Below, one piece after another: positions 52,794-62,504 of a stretch of DNA of 64,000 nucleotides (position 1 is its first letter; each line of letters starts with the position of its first letter). A model generated the notes under the pieces. The model did not search any database and was not told the DNA's origin. It worked only from the letters and a program-made list of their open reading frames with translations. Where the stretch lies: positions 2,827,481 through 2,891,480 of the forward strand of contig NZ_ADVG01000001.1 in assembly GCF_000178855.1 (NCBI RefSeq), given 5' to 3'. Origin of the DNA: Ktedonobacter racemifer DSM 44963 (GTDB taxonomy: Bacteria > Chloroflexota > Ktedonobacteria > Ktedonobacterales > Ktedonobacteraceae). The position numbers and the translations under genes were made by a program.

Positions 52794-54401
52794 ATGCTGC
52801 AAGTCAATCATCTACAACTTTCATATGGGGCACGCTTAATCCTCAATGATGTCTCTTTTACGGTCGCACCTGGCGAGAAAGCCGGCCTGATCGGCGTCAA
52901 TGGTGCCGGAAAAAGCTCACTGCTCAAAATTGTCGCGGGCCAGCAGGAGGCCGATAGCGGCACCATCGCTCGCCCACGCACCTTTGGCTACCTCTCGCAG
53001 GATATCGCCCACGAAGAGGGAACGGCCGGAAATGGTACCGTGCGTGACTTCATCTTCAATAGCACAGGCCTGGATAGCGCCATCGAGCAGTATGAACAGC
53101 TCTCCGGGCAGATCGCCAGCGCCACTGGCGATGAACTGGAGACGCTCCTGGAGCACTTTTCGCTGGCACAGGAGGCCCTGGAACGCCTGGGTTACTACGA
53201 GGCCGACGCGCGCTGCGAGGAGCTGATCGCGGGTCTGAATATCGGAGGTCTGACACTTGACCGCTCCGTAAATACTCTGAGCGGTGGGCAGAAGACAAAG
53301 CTGGCCCTGGTCCGGCTCCTCTTCCAATCGCCCGAACTCCTCCTGCTCGACGAGCCTACCAACTTCCTGGATGTGGAGGCCGCGGGCTGGCTGATGGAGT
53401 TTCTACAGGAATATCGTGGCGCGCTGCTCATCATCTCGCACGACCTGGACCTGCTGGACCGCAGCATTACCAAGATTCTGCGCCTGAATGAGTTTTCGCA
53501 CGCCCTTGAGGAGTATAAGGGAACCTATACCCACTACCTCTCAGTCACGGGCGACGCCCTGGCACTTCTGGAAAAAAACAAGAAGCAGCAGGAGCGCGAG
53601 ATTGATCGCCTGCGCAAGACCTCCGACCGCCTACGCCGCTTCGGCGCGACACGCGTAAGTCAGCGTCGCTCGCTTGATCGGCGCATCTCTGAACTGGAGA
53701 CCAGCAAGTCCGAGCTACCACAGGAGAGTCGCCGCATCAAGATCGATTTTCCGGTACGCTATCCAAGTAGCCAGCTCGTGCTTAAGGCCGACCAGCTCAG
53801 CAAGAGCTATGGCAGCAAGGTCATTTTCAACGAGATCAACTTCGAGGTAGAGCGCGGGCAGCGCCTGGTCATCGTCGGCCTCAATGGCGCGGGCAAGACG
53901 ACGCTGCTGCGTACACTCCTTGGTCTCACCCCTCTCAATGCAGGGAAAGCTATACAGGGGGAGCGTGTACGCCTGGGCTACTACGCGCAGGAGAATGAAG
54001 GCCTTGACTATGAGAACACCGTACTGCACGAGGCCAGCGAGGTTCTCCCTGAGAATATGAAGCGCGTACGCAATGTTCTGGGACGCTTCCTCTTCAATGG
54101 CGAGCGTGTCTTCCAGAAGATCCAGACCCTCAGTGGAGGCGAGAAGACGCGCCTGGCCCTGGCAAAGATGGTCCTGGATGGCCCTAACCTGCTCGTACTC
54201 GACGAGCCTACCAGCCACCTGGATGCCACATCGCGTAAAATTGTCGGCGAGGCGCTTGGAACCTATAACGGTACGATTATGACCGTCACCCACGATGTCG
54301 AGTTTGTACGCGACCTGAAGCCAGATACGCTGCTCTTGATGCCCGAAGGGCGCATCGTCCATTACGATGAGCGCTATGACGAGCTCCTTGAGCGAGCATA
54401 G
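52794..54401 (+). CDS. ABC-F family ATPase
   Basis: A 535-residue soluble twin-ABC protein of the type that binds the ribosome E site. The first unit has LIGVNGAGKSSLLKI, signature LSGGQKTKLALVRLL and LLLLDEPTNFLDVE; the second has IVGLNGAGKTTLLRT, LSGGEKTRLALAKMV and LVLDEPTSHLD. The linker between them is the helical P-site tether (KKQQEREIDRLRKTSDRLRR). No membrane segments. The absence of a C-terminal extension and the length fit EttA/YbiT-like housekeeping members, but an antibiotic-protection role cannot be excluded. Gene ends in a 30-bp hairpin. Confidence 0.88.
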   Translation: MLQVNHLQLSYGARLILNDVSFTVAPGEKAGLIGVNGAGKSSLLKIVAGQQEADSGTIARPRTFGYLSQDIAHEEGTAGNGTVRDFIFNSTGLDSAIEQYEQLSGQIASATGDELETLLEHFSLAQEALERLGYYEADARCEELIAGLNIGGLTLDRSVNTLSGGQKTKLALVRLLFQSPELLLLDEPTNFLDVEAAGWLMEFLQEYRGALLIISHDLDLLDRSITKILRLNEFSHALEEYKGTYTHYLSVTGDALALLEKNKKQQEREIDRLRKTSDRLRRFGATRVSQRRSLDRRISELETSKSELPQESRRIKIDFPVRYPSSQLVLKADQLSKSYGSKVIFNEINFEVERGQRLVIVGLNGAGKTTLLRTLLGLTPLNAGKAIQGERVRLGYYAQENEGLDYENTVLHEASEVLPENMKRVRNVLGRFLFNGERVFQKIQTLSGGEKTRLALAKMVLDGPNLLVLDEPTSHLDATSRKIVGEALGTYNGTIMTVTHDVEFVRDLKPDTLLLMPEGRIVHYDERYDELLERA

Positions 54402-54473
54402 TTTTATGGGGTAAGTGGTGTGCTGTCCTGACGGCCTGCGGTCTCAGGACAGCACACCACTTACCCCATAAAA
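54402..54473. terminator. Long inverted repeat, 30-bp perfect stem
   Basis: Arms 54402-54431 and 54444-54473 pair perfectly; the 12-nt loop contains CCTGCGG. Starts at the base after the ABC-F stop and ends in AAAA on the + strand. Confidence 0.72.
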
Positions 54474-54567
54474 AGACTGCAACTGTGATTTACCAGGCGC
54501 GTATAAGAGATGAGACACCCTGGCGACAATTGACAGACTGGATATCTGTGAAAGGAAGGAAGAGACG

Positions 54568-55800
54568 GTGTCATCTCAAAACGCAAGCAGCCTCAGCCTG
54601 GTGGAGGTCATGCAAACACGTTACCAGGAGAGCCCCTATCCACTCTATCATCAGTTACGCGAACACGATCCCGTGTATTGGGATGAAGCGGCCCATAGCT
54701 GGGTCTTGACGCGCTATAAAGACGTCTTGAGCGCGTTACGCGATCCACGCTTCACCGCCGCTCGCTTCACCTTTGATACCAGCGGATTCCCTGCTGAGTT
54801 TCAGCAGGCGATTGAGCCACCCATACGTGCGCTCACACGCCAGATGCTCTTCCTGGATCCCCCCGACCATACACGCCTGCGCGGGCTGGTCTCCAAGGCC
54901 TTTACACCGCGCGTCGTTGAAGCCATCCGTCCGCATATTCAACAGCTTGTGGATCAACTCTTAGATACCATGCAGACTGAGGGCCAGACCGACTTAATCG
55001 AGCATTTCACCTATCCCCTACCCGCCATCGTCATCGCCGAACTGCTTGGGGTCCCGCCCGAAGATCGTGAGCGCTTTATTATCTGGTCAGGCGACTTTGG
55101 AGCACTTCTTGAAGCCACAGACATCTCCGCCGATGATGCTATTCGCGGCCTCTATGGCGTCAACGAGTTCATTCAATATTTTCGCCATCTGATCGCCCAA
55201 CGTGCTCAGACTCCTCGCGAAGACCTGCTCCAGGCGCTCATCAACGCGCATGAGGGACAGGACAAACTGAGTGAGGATGAACTGCTGGGCAACTGTGTAT
55301 TACTGCTGGCCGCGGGACACGGCACAACCACACACCTGATCGGCAATGGCTTCCTCGCCCTAGCGCGTCATCCAGAGCAGTTCGCGTGGCTCAAAGCTCA
55401 CCCGGAGCAGGCTCCCCTGGCCATTATGGAACTCCTGCGCTATGATGGCCCGGTCCAGGCCACCTCGCGCGTCGCCACTGCCGATATGCAGATCGGCGAC
55501 AAGCACATCACCGCCGGGCAGAACGTCATTATGTGCCTCGGAGCGGCCAGCCATGATCCTGAACAATTTTACGATCCCGATAACCTCCACCTGGATCGTA
55601 AAGAGAACCATCACCTGGCCTTTGGTCAGGGCATTCACTATTGCCTGGGAGCGCCCCTGGCACGCCTGGAGGCCGAGATCGCCTTTGCCTCCCTGGCACG
55701 CCGCCTGAGCCAGGCCAAGATCGCCGATGAGCAAGCAGTCCAGTGGTTTTCAGGCATCGTCTTCCGCGGCCTGGGTAAACTCCCCATTGTCCTGGCATGA
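54568..55800 (+). CDS. Cytochrome P450 (bacterial class I type)
   Basis: A soluble 410-residue monooxygenase. The I-helix oxygen motif is LLLAAGHGTTTHLIG, the ExxR is in ELLRYDGPVQATSR, and the heme-thiolate loop is LAFGQGIHYCLGAPLARLE, all intact. LDPPDHTRLRGLVSKAFTP is the usual C-helix signature. The protein needs external electron donors; no ferredoxin or reductase gene is adjacent. GTG start with AGGAAGGAAGAG upstream. Substrate unknown; the closest sequence pattern is the CYP107/CYP109 group of actinobacterial type. Confidence 0.9.
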   Translation: MSSQNASSLSLVEVMQTRYQESPYPLYHQLREHDPVYWDEAAHSWVLTRYKDVLSALRDPRFTAARFTFDTSGFPAEFQQAIEPPIRALTRQMLFLDPPDHTRLRGLVSKAFTPRVVEAIRPHIQQLVDQLLDTMQTEGQTDLIEHFTYPLPAIVIAELLGVPPEDRERFIIWSGDFGALLEATDISADDAIRGLYGVNEFIQYFRHLIAQRAQTPREDLLQALINAHEGQDKLSEDELLGNCVLLLAAGHGTTTHLIGNGFLALARHPEQFAWLKAHPEQAPLAIMELLRYDGPVQATSRVATADMQIGDKHITAGQNVIMCLGAASHDPEQFYDPDNLHLDRKENHHLAFGQGIHYCLGAPLARLEAEIAFASLARRLSQAKIADEQAVQWFSGIVFRGLGKLPIVLA

Positions 55801-55814
55801 AAAACTTTTTAGAG

Positions 55815-55869
55815 TGTATGGTGAGGTACAGTTGACGGCCGCAGGCTGTTAACTGTACCTCACCATATA
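55815..55869. terminator. Long inverted repeat downstream of the P450 gene
   Basis: A 26-bp stem with three G-T pairs and loop GCA (apex CCGCAGG), beginning 15 nt after the P450 stop. Confidence 0.7.
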
Positions 55870-55890
55870 AAAACTGCCCCCTTGTAACAC

Positions 55891-55919
55891 TTGACTTTTC
55901 CCGCCATTTCAGGTATAAA
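55891..55919 (+). promoter_or_regulatory. Promoter upstream of hflX
   Basis: TTGACT, 17-nt spacer, TATAAA. It would give a 450-nt leader before hflX; the rest of the 55920-56379 stretch holds no gene or known RNA motif that I can see. Confidence 0.6.
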
Positions 55920-56379
55920 TGATAGATATCAACACACATCAGGAGAGTACGCGATAGTGATAAACGCCTTCATCTAAATCTTATCTACCACGTGGGATGC
56001 TGACCTGGCTTTTCAGCGGGGCATCTTTTTTGCCGATTACTGGTAACAGTAAACGAGCGCTAAGACACATATTGGTAGATGGTAAAGAAGGCTTTGTCGC
56101 GAACGAACGCAAGAGACCTGATCCATTTCTTTCTTCCGCTTTCCCTTTGTCTCTCTACAAAGACACCTTCTTTCCCCCATCCTACCCTGGCCCTGTCGCT
56201 CCTCATGGCATCTATTGCCTGGATCGCCAGCGCATACAAGACATCCCCATACTTGACACAACTATACCGGCTTTTCGCCCATTCACAGAGGAATATAACG
56301 CTTGCTTGACACGCCAAAGCGCAAAGAAAATTTCACAACAAACAACAACAAGGTAGAGAGCAGAAGAGAAGGAGCAACG

Positions 56380-57735
56380 ATGCCCGAAGAATATAATAGT
56401 GCCAACGTATACGAAGAGAAACATATGTCAGGGCTACTGGCAGAAGCCCCCAGGCGCGCAATCCTGGTGAGTGTGGATACGCCAGAGAATGATTGGCCCG
56501 TCGAGGAATCGTTAGATGAGCTGGAGCAACTCGCGCAGACTGCGGGTGTCAATTGTGTTGACCGCGCTGTACAGCGTCTCCCTCATCCACATCCAGGCAC
56601 CGTTGTGGGCTCAGGAAAGGTGGATGAGATCGCGGAACTTGTCAAGTCCCACGACTGCGATGCCGTCATCTTTGACCTGGAACTCAAACCTGTGCAGCAC
56701 CGCAACCTTGAGCGCAAGCTGGAGGTTCAGGTACTCGATCGCACAGCCCTCATCCTGATCATCTTCGGCCAGCGCGCCCAGACACGTGAGGGCCGTCTAC
56801 AGGTTGAACTGGCACAGATTGAGTATGATCTGCCGCGCCTGGCTCGCCAGTGGTCCCACCTCTCGCGCCAGCGCGGTGGCACACAGCAACGCGGTGAAGG
56901 TGAGAAACAGATTGAGGTCGACCGACGCTTGCTGCGCCGCCAGAAGGAGCAGCTTGAGGAAGAGCTTGAGCTGGTACGCTCACAGCGCCAGCTTCACCGG
57001 GATCGTCGTAAGTATGCAGGCGCGCCTGTCGTGGCCCTCGTCGGCTACACCAACGCAGGCAAGTCAACACTGCTCAACCGTCTCTCGGGGGCCCAGAAAC
57101 TCGCCGAGGATAAGCTCTTTGCCACGCTGGATCCAACCACGCGCCGCGCACGTATCGAGGGTGGACAGGAGTTCCTTCTGACCGATACCGTGGGTTTTGT
57201 CCAGCGCCTACCACACACGCTGGTCGCGGCCTTCCGCGCGACCCTGGAAGAGGTCAATGCTGCCGACCTGCTGGTCCACGTGGTAGATAGCTCACATCCG
57301 CATGTCAACCACCAGATCCTGGCCGTGGAGGAGGTCCTGGAGGAGATTGGTGCTGGGGGCATGCCTATAGTTATCGCCCTCAACAAGAGCGATAACCTGG
57401 AGCCCGGTACGACACTCCCCCCGCTGGAGGGCATTGCCGCTACCCTACCACAGGTACAGGTATCGGCCCTCAAAGGGACAGGCATCTCCGATCTCTTGCG
57501 CTGCATCAGCCAGGCCCTGGTCAGCCAGTTTGTGTCACTCGATGTGCTTATTCCATACGACCGGGGCGACCTGGTCGCGCAATTCCACCAGTTTGGCACC
57601 ATGGAGTGCGAGGAGTATGAAGAGGGGGGCACGCATATTCGCGGCTATATGCCCGAAAATCATAGCAGCCCCTTCTTCGCCTTCCGCTGCAAGCCCCAGG
57701 CAAGCACGCGCCCCCGTAAACACGCCACGGTCTAA
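56380..57735 (+). CDS. hflX: Ribosome-associated GTPase HflX
   Basis: HflX binds the 50S subunit and rescues stalled or heat-damaged ribosomes. The 451-residue protein has the N-terminal nucleotide-binding domain (HPHPGTVVGSGKVDEIAEL, VIFDLELKPVQHRNLERKL, VLDRTALILIIFGQRAQTRE), the linker helix with the signature GGTQQRGEGEKQIEVDRRLL, and the G domain with GYTNAGKSTLLN, DTVGFVQRLPH and NKSD. Motifs are complete. ATG 56380 has GAAGGAG upstream; 26 open codons before it lack a ribosome site. It is followed by a 70-nt perfect palindrome. Confidence 0.94.
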   Translation: MPEEYNSANVYEEKHMSGLLAEAPRRAILVSVDTPENDWPVEESLDELEQLAQTAGVNCVDRAVQRLPHPHPGTVVGSGKVDEIAELVKSHDCDAVIFDLELKPVQHRNLERKLEVQVLDRTALILIIFGQRAQTREGRLQVELAQIEYDLPRLARQWSHLSRQRGGTQQRGEGEKQIEVDRRLLRRQKEQLEEELELVRSQRQLHRDRRKYAGAPVVALVGYTNAGKSTLLNRLSGAQKLAEDKLFATLDPTTRRARIEGGQEFLLTDTVGFVQRLPHTLVAAFRATLEEVNAADLLVHVVDSSHPHVNHQILAVEEVLEEIGAGGMPIVIALNKSDNLEPGTTLPPLEGIAATLPQVQVSALKGTGISDLLRCISQALVSQFVSLDVLIPYDRGDLVAQFHQFGTMECEEYEEGGTHIRGYMPENHSSPFFAFRCKPQASTRPRKHATV

Positions 57736-57805
57736 AAGTGTAAGGAAACGAGCGCCGTACACAGCGTCCATGGACGCTGTGTACGGCGCTCGTTTCCTTA
57801 CACTT
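57736..57805. terminator. Perfect 70-nt palindrome after hflX
   Basis: Two 35-nt arms are exact reverse complements with no spacer, starting at the base after the hflX stop. Confidence 0.78.
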
Positions 57806-57928
57806 GACATTACCTATGGTTAGAGCCTATAGTGTAAACAAAACTAAATCTATTTTGTTGATCTAATATATCAACTTTGCCAAGCAGGTATTTATTGGTT
57901 GCTGGACACTTTCAGGAAGGGAAGAGCT

Positions 57929-59680
57929 ATGTCGATAGGCCACGAGGACGAAATACAGGCGAACGATCTCAAGCATCTTGGTCCAGGTGAGGGTAGTAAA
58001 GTCGAGCATATCAAGCTGGAAAGCCAGCATCTACGGGGCCAACTCCCCGAGGAACTGGCAAGTGAGAGCTCGCATTTCTCCGAGGACCAGATTCAGCTTA
58101 TCAAATTTCACGGCATCTATCAGCAGGAGGATCGCGACGCGCGTCAGCAGCGCAAGGCGGCCCACACCGAGAAGGCCTATCAGTTCATGGTGCGTACGCG
58201 CATTCCTGGAGGCACAATCACAGCCGAACAGTACCTGGCGCACGATGATATCTCGAATCAATACGCCAATGGAACGATCCGCATTACAACGCGCCAGGGT
58301 CTGCAATTGCATGGAATCCTCAAGGGCGAACTGAAGCCAGCCATCGCCAGCATCAATGAGACTCTGCTGAGCACCCTCGCGGCCTGTGGCGATGTTAACC
58401 GCAACGTTATGGCCTGCCCGGCTCCCACAAGCAGTCGCGCCCAGGCCCAGGTACAGGAGATCGCCCATGAGATCGCGATGCACCTGGCCCCACGTAGCCA
58501 GGCTTATCACGAGATCTGGATCGATGGCGAGAAGATTGAGACGCCTACCGCTACATCCGAAGAGGTAGAGCCCATCTATGGGCCGACCTATCTGCCGCGC
58601 AAATTTAAGATCGGCGTCGCCTTCCCCGGTGACAACTGCGTCGATGTCTATACCCAGGATGTGGGCCTGGTCGCGATCCTGGATGGCGAAGATCTGGCCG
58701 GCTTTACCCTGGTCATTGGCGGCGGCATGGGTACGACCCATGGCAAGACTGAGACCTATCCTCGCCTGGCAAACCCGTTCTGCGATGTCAAGCCAGAGGA
58801 GGCCCTGAAAGTCATCGAGACGATTGTCACCGTGCAGCGCGATTATGGCGACCGCAAGAACCGCAAGCATGCGCGCATGAAATACGTCGTTGAAGAGCGC
58901 GGCATCGCCTGGTTTAAGCAACAGGTTGAGGAGCGCCTGGGCTACACGCTTCGCGAACCCAGCCCCGTTCACCTGCATGATGTTGAAGATCACCTGGGCT
59001 GGCACCAGCAGGCCGATGGGCGCTGGTTCCTGGGCCTGCATGTCCAGAATGGACGTATTCGCGATATCGAGCAGCTCCAACTCAAGAGCGGCTTACGCGA
59101 CATCATCAGCCATTACAAGCCAGGCGTCCGCTTTACGGGCCAGCAAAACATCTTGCTGACCGATATCGAGATGGCAGATCGTGAGGCGCTAGAGGCACAA
59201 TTACGCTCATATGGTATCGAGACTGATCCCAGCAAGGTTGGCTCCTATCGCTTCGCCATGGCGTGTCCATCCCTGCCCACCTGCGGCCTTGGGCTGGCCG
59301 AAGCCGAGCGCGCGCTACCAGATGTCATGCAACAGCTTGATGTTCCTCTGCGCGAGCTTGGATTGGATGGAGAGCCGCTCAGCGTGCGTATGACGGGCTG
59401 CCCCAATGGCTGTGCGCGCCCTTATATGGGTGACATCGGGCTGGTTGGCCGCTCAAAAAACCTCTATAATGTGTATATCGGTGGCGACCGTCCCAATGCA
59501 CGTCTCAATACGCTCTATGCAACATCGATCCATACCGATAAAATTGTGGAGACACTCACGCCCCTGCTCTCGCTCTGGAAAGCGGAGCGCCAGCCCCAGG
59601 AAAGCTTTGGTGACTTCTGCCATCGCATCGGGGTAGAGCAGCTACGTGAGCGCGTGGCCTCGCCCTCGCTTCCGCATTAA
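57929..59680 (+). CDS. sirA: Sulfite/nitrite reductase hemoprotein (siroheme, 4Fe-4S)
   Basis: This 583-residue enzyme reduces sulfite to sulfide (assimilatory) using electrons from ferredoxin. It has the duplicated NirSir half domains: RIPGGTITAEQYLAHDDIS and TIRITTRQGLQLHGI in the first, and GVRFTGQQNILLTDIE in the second. The cluster cysteines occur in ACPSLPTCGLGLAEAE and TGCPNGCARPYMGDIG, giving the C-x5-C...C-x3-C pattern of siroheme reductases. The sulfite/nitrite choice is inferred from LPTCGLGLAEAERALP and from neighbouring siroheme genes. ATG 57929 has GGAAGGGAAG upstream. Confidence 0.88.
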   Translation: MSIGHEDEIQANDLKHLGPGEGSKVEHIKLESQHLRGQLPEELASESSHFSEDQIQLIKFHGIYQQEDRDARQQRKAAHTEKAYQFMVRTRIPGGTITAEQYLAHDDISNQYANGTIRITTRQGLQLHGILKGELKPAIASINETLLSTLAACGDVNRNVMACPAPTSSRAQAQVQEIAHEIAMHLAPRSQAYHEIWIDGEKIETPTATSEEVEPIYGPTYLPRKFKIGVAFPGDNCVDVYTQDVGLVAILDGEDLAGFTLVIGGGMGTTHGKTETYPRLANPFCDVKPEEALKVIETIVTVQRDYGDRKNRKHARMKYVVEERGIAWFKQQVEERLGYTLREPSPVHLHDVEDHLGWHQQADGRWFLGLHVQNGRIRDIEQLQLKSGLRDIISHYKPGVRFTGQQNILLTDIEMADREALEAQLRSYGIETDPSKVGSYRFAMACPSLPTCGLGLAEAERALPDVMQQLDVPLRELGLDGEPLSVRMTGCPNGCARPYMGDIGLVGRSKNLYNVYIGGDRPNARLNTLYATSIHTDKIVETLTPLLSLWKAERQPQESFGDFCHRIGVEQLRERVASPSLPH

Positions 59681-59781
59681 CGCTAACAGTCGTATCTCTT
59701 CTCGCTCGGTCGCAAAGGCGCTCCCCGGGCGAGAGAGAGCAACCAATCAGTCGTAACCCTATTTTGACCACAGGAGCGTTC

Positions 59782-60513
59782 ATGCCCGGTTACTACCCCA
59801 TTATGCTCAATGTTCGCCAGCGTCCAGTCCTCGTCATCGGTGGTGATCGTATCGCGGCGGAGAAAGCCACCTCGCTTCTTGCCTGCGGCGCCCAGGTCAC
59901 CATTCTCAGTGCAAGCCTCTGTCCAGAAATGCAGGCCCTGGCCCAGCAGTATCCAAACCAGGTCACCTTCCAGGCCAGAGACTTTCAGGTAGGCGATCTG
60001 GCAGGCTTCTTTGTGGTGGTCGCGGTAACAAACGACCAGGACTTAATCGAAGCGATCTGGCAGGAGGCCACGGCGCGCGGGCAATTGCTCAATATCGTGG
60101 ACGTTCCCGCACGCTGCAATTTTATTCTCCCCTCGATCTTGCGACGCGGTCAACTCACCATTACCGTCTCGACGGAGGGAGCCAGCCCAAGTCTCTCTAA
60201 ACGCATCCGCCAACACCTGGAACAGCTCTTTCCCTCAGCCTATGAGCTCTATCTGCAACTGGCGACCGTGGCGCGCACACTCCTGCGTGCACAGGGCGTG
60301 AGCTATGACCAGCGCGATGACTTCTTTGGCGCCTTCTATGGCTCACCTATTCTCCAGCACCTGGAGAAGGGCGAACAGAGCGAGGCCTTGAGCATCACCG
60401 TCGCGCTACTCCAGCCATATGGCATCACAACGACAATCGAGACACTCTTCCAGGCATTGCAAGAAGGAGGGAACGAAGCATGGTCCAATCAGAAACAGGT
60501 CACGTCTTCTTAA
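59782..60513 (+). CDS. sirC: Precorrin-2 dehydrogenase/sirohydrochlorin ferrochelatase
   Basis: This 243-residue NAD-dependent enzyme oxidises precorrin-2 in siroheme formation, and in the CysG-like class may also insert iron. The N-terminal Rossmann part reads YYPIMLNVRQRPVLVIGGDR, then KATSLLACGAQVTILSAS and FFVVVAVTNDQDLIEAI. The metal-binding RCNFILPSILRRGQLTITVS and TEGASPSLSKRIRQHLEQLF follow. AGGAG lies 7 nt before ATG 59782. It lies about 100 nt after sirA and overlaps cobA by 34 bases, so the three form a sulfite reductase cofactor operon. Confidence 0.9.
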   Translation: MPGYYPIMLNVRQRPVLVIGGDRIAAEKATSLLACGAQVTILSASLCPEMQALAQQYPNQVTFQARDFQVGDLAGFFVVVAVTNDQDLIEAIWQEATARGQLLNIVDVPARCNFILPSILRRGQLTITVSTEGASPSLSKRIRQHLEQLFPSAYELYLQLATVARTLLRAQGVSYDQRDDFFGAFYGSPILQHLEKGEQSEALSITVALLQPYGITTTIETLFQALQEGGNEAWSNQKQVTSS

Positions 60514-61280
60514 TCGGGGCAGGTCCAGGCGACCCGGAATTGATTACAGTCAAAGGTCTGCGCAGTCTACGCGCAGCGGAGGTGATTCTTTATGATCGCC
60601 TGGTCGCGCCTGAGCTCCTGGAAGAGGCTCATCCTTCGGCCCTGCGCATCTTCGTGGGCAAACAACCACAGCACCACACCCTCAAGCAGCATGAAATCAA
60701 CGCATTGCTCATTAAGTATGCTCGCGAAGGCAAGATCGTGGCACGGCTCAAGGGCGGCGATCCCTATGTCTTTGGACGTGGCGGCGAGGAGGCCCTGGCG
60801 CTTCGAGAGGCCGGCATCTCCTTTGAGGTCATCCCCGGTATTACCTCCGCCATCGCCGTGCCAACCGCGGCAGGTATTCCAGTGACGCACCGCGACTATG
60901 CCTCCTCCCTGACCATTGTGACTGGCCATGAAGCCCGTGGTGGAGATGAAGCCCCTGCTATCAACTGGGAAGCGTTGGCGAAGCTAGGGGGCACCATCGT
61001 CGTCCTGATGGGAGTACGCGCCCTGCCACGCTTTACCCAGCAGATGCTAGAGGCCGGGATGAATCCCCAGACGCCCGCCGCCATCATCCAGGAGGGCACG
61101 ACCTCGCGTCAGCGCACCCTGGTTGCCACCCTGGAGTCTATTGCCCTTCAGGCTCTTGAGCAGGACATTACCTCTCCGGCACTCACGATCATCGGCGAGG
61201 TCGTCTCTCTAGCCCACGAGCTACACGCCATCACCGCCCTCCCTTCCGTTCAAGATCTCCTGCTCTCCCGCGCCTCTTAA
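60480..61280 (+). CDS. cobA: Uroporphyrinogen-III C-methyltransferase
   Basis: This SAM-dependent enzyme makes precorrin-2 from uroporphyrinogen III, the first siroheme-specific step. The 266-residue protein has VFLIGAGPGDPELITVKGL, the catalytic region YDRLVAPELLE, GKQPQHHTLKQHEINALLI, the SAM-binding RLKGGDPYVFGRGGEEA and VIPGITSAIAVPTAAGIPVTHR. All SUMT motifs are intact. It overlaps sirC by 34 bases, using a different frame, and ends at a 33-bp hairpin. Confidence 0.94.
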   Translation: MVQSETGHVFLIGAGPGDPELITVKGLRSLRAAEVILYDRLVAPELLEEAHPSALRIFVGKQPQHHTLKQHEINALLIKYAREGKIVARLKGGDPYVFGRGGEEALALREAGISFEVIPGITSAIAVPTAAGIPVTHRDYASSLTIVTGHEARGGDEAPAINWEALAKLGGTIVVLMGVRALPRFTQQMLEAGMNPQTPAAIIQEGTTSRQRTLVATLESIALQALEQDITSPALTIIGEVVSLAHELHAITALPSVQDLLLSRAS

Positions 61281-61349
61281 GGGATGTGATGACGGCAGTG
61301 ATGGCGGTCTGGCGCTGCCAGACCGCCATCACTGCCGTCATCACATCCC
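61281..61349. terminator. Long inverted repeat, 33-bp perfect stem
   Basis: Arms 61281-61313 and 61317-61349 pair perfectly around GCT, starting at the base after the cobA stop and followed by CCTTCTTTCC. Confidence 0.75.
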
Positions 61350-61379
61350 CTTCTTTCCCGCAAATAGTGATGCAGTTCA

Positions 61380-61408
61380 TTGATATTTATCTATTAGTAA
61401 GTTATAAT
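61380..61408 (+). promoter_or_regulatory. Promoter of the membrane-protein pair
   Basis: TTGATA, 17-nt spacer, perfect TATAAT, about 195 nt ahead of the first gene of the pair. Confidence 0.65.
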
Positions 61409-61603
61409 CGAGAAGCGTAACGATAAAGCATTTACTGCATCAAAAGCGTAAATCCTTATCCAACAAATGCCATCAAGGAGGATACGCGCTTCCAAGCAGA
61501 ACTCATCATCTGGAGATGTTTTCCATCCACATCTCCCTTACACAACCTTTGTAGAATATCATCCAACGCCAATTGAATTTGACAGTTTGGAGGTCTTGCA
61601 TTC

Positions 61604-62407
61604 ATGGATGCTCTCAAAGAGCGAAAAAATCGCTATTTTCTTATCTCCGCAATCGGCGCGTTGATCGCGTTGCTCTCATTCTTGCTCTTCCCGTTTGTGA
61701 CCTGGAATATTAAGATTAGCTCGTCCATCTTCTCGCTCGCCTTAGCGTTCCCTTTGAACGCGACGCTCATCAGCCGTCCCGCGGCTGCCATCTGGCTCTG
61801 CGCTGTCCTAGCCCTGGGAGCATTGGTCGTGTCCTGCCTGCTTATCTATCGCTCTCGTCCCTTTGGTGGACAGACACCGGCCGAGACACAGACGCAGTGG
61901 GGTCTCTATGGTCTGGCGGGCGCGGGCGTACTGGCATTGATTATCCAGTTCATCGTGGTCAGCAATCTTGGCTCTACTATTAAGAGTGACCCTTCCTTCT
62001 TCAATGCAGTTAACAGCACTGGTAGCTCCTCTTCGTCAAGCATTAGTAGCCTGCTGACCAGTATTACCGAGAGCAGCGCGTCCTATAACATCGGGGCTTG
62101 GCTCTTCCTGCTCGGTATGTTAGCCGTTATTGTTAGCGCGGGTATAGAGATCTTGCAACGTGATCCTAAGCTGCACCAGGCTCTCTTGCCTCAGGCTGGT
62201 TCTGTGCCCAACCCGTACCAGGGACAACCCGGGCAGCCGGGATACCCTCCTGCTTATCCGCCAGTTGGAGCCAATCCGTATCCACCGCAGACTCCCTCGT
62301 CTCCTCAGCAACCTGGCAGTGGGTATAACTATCCGTCCACGCCACAAGTAGATCCCTATGCCTCTCCTCAGCACCCTGAGCAGCAACCTCCGGCGGAATA
62401 TCGCTAA
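61604..62407 (+). CDS. Four-TM membrane protein with Pro/Gln/Tyr-rich tail (first of a pair)
   Basis: A 267-residue protein. Four hydrophobic segments are visible, at about residues 13-33, 60-83, 100-122 and 165-186. The loop between the third and fourth is Ser-rich (NSTGSSSSSSISS) and would be exposed outside. The last 65 residues are rich in Pro, Gln and Tyr (PGQPGYPPAYPPVGANPYPP), probably disordered and cytoplasmic. It is similar in layout and local sequence to the gene that follows (both start with a segment like YFLISAIGALIALLSFLLFP), so the pair arose by duplication. No known family or function. Start ATG has TTGGAGG upstream. Confidence 0.65.
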   Translation: MDALKERKNRYFLISAIGALIALLSFLLFPFVTWNIKISSSIFSLALAFPLNATLISRPAAAIWLCAVLALGALVVSCLLIYRSRPFGGQTPAETQTQWGLYGLAGAGVLALIIQFIVVSNLGSTIKSDPSFFNAVNSTGSSSSSSISSLLTSITESSASYNIGAWLFLLGMLAVIVSAGIEILQRDPKLHQALLPQAGSVPNPYQGQPGQPGYPPAYPPVGANPYPPQTPSSPQQPGSGYNYPSTPQVDPYASPQHPEQQPPAEYR

Positions 62408-62504
62408 TAGGTTTGCTATAAGAGAGGAATCGTGTGTTTTCACAAGGTTGTATGACAGAGAGTACGGTGCATAGCACGCTCTTAGAGAAGAGGTATATCA
62501 ATAC

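Noticed and set aside
58031..59080. 349-codon minus-strand frame
   Set aside because: Antisense to the sulfite reductase gene; no motif.
61467..61664. 65-codon frame ahead of the first membrane protein
   Set aside because: The nearby AGGAGG lies inside the frame rather than ahead of its start; overlaps the true gene start.
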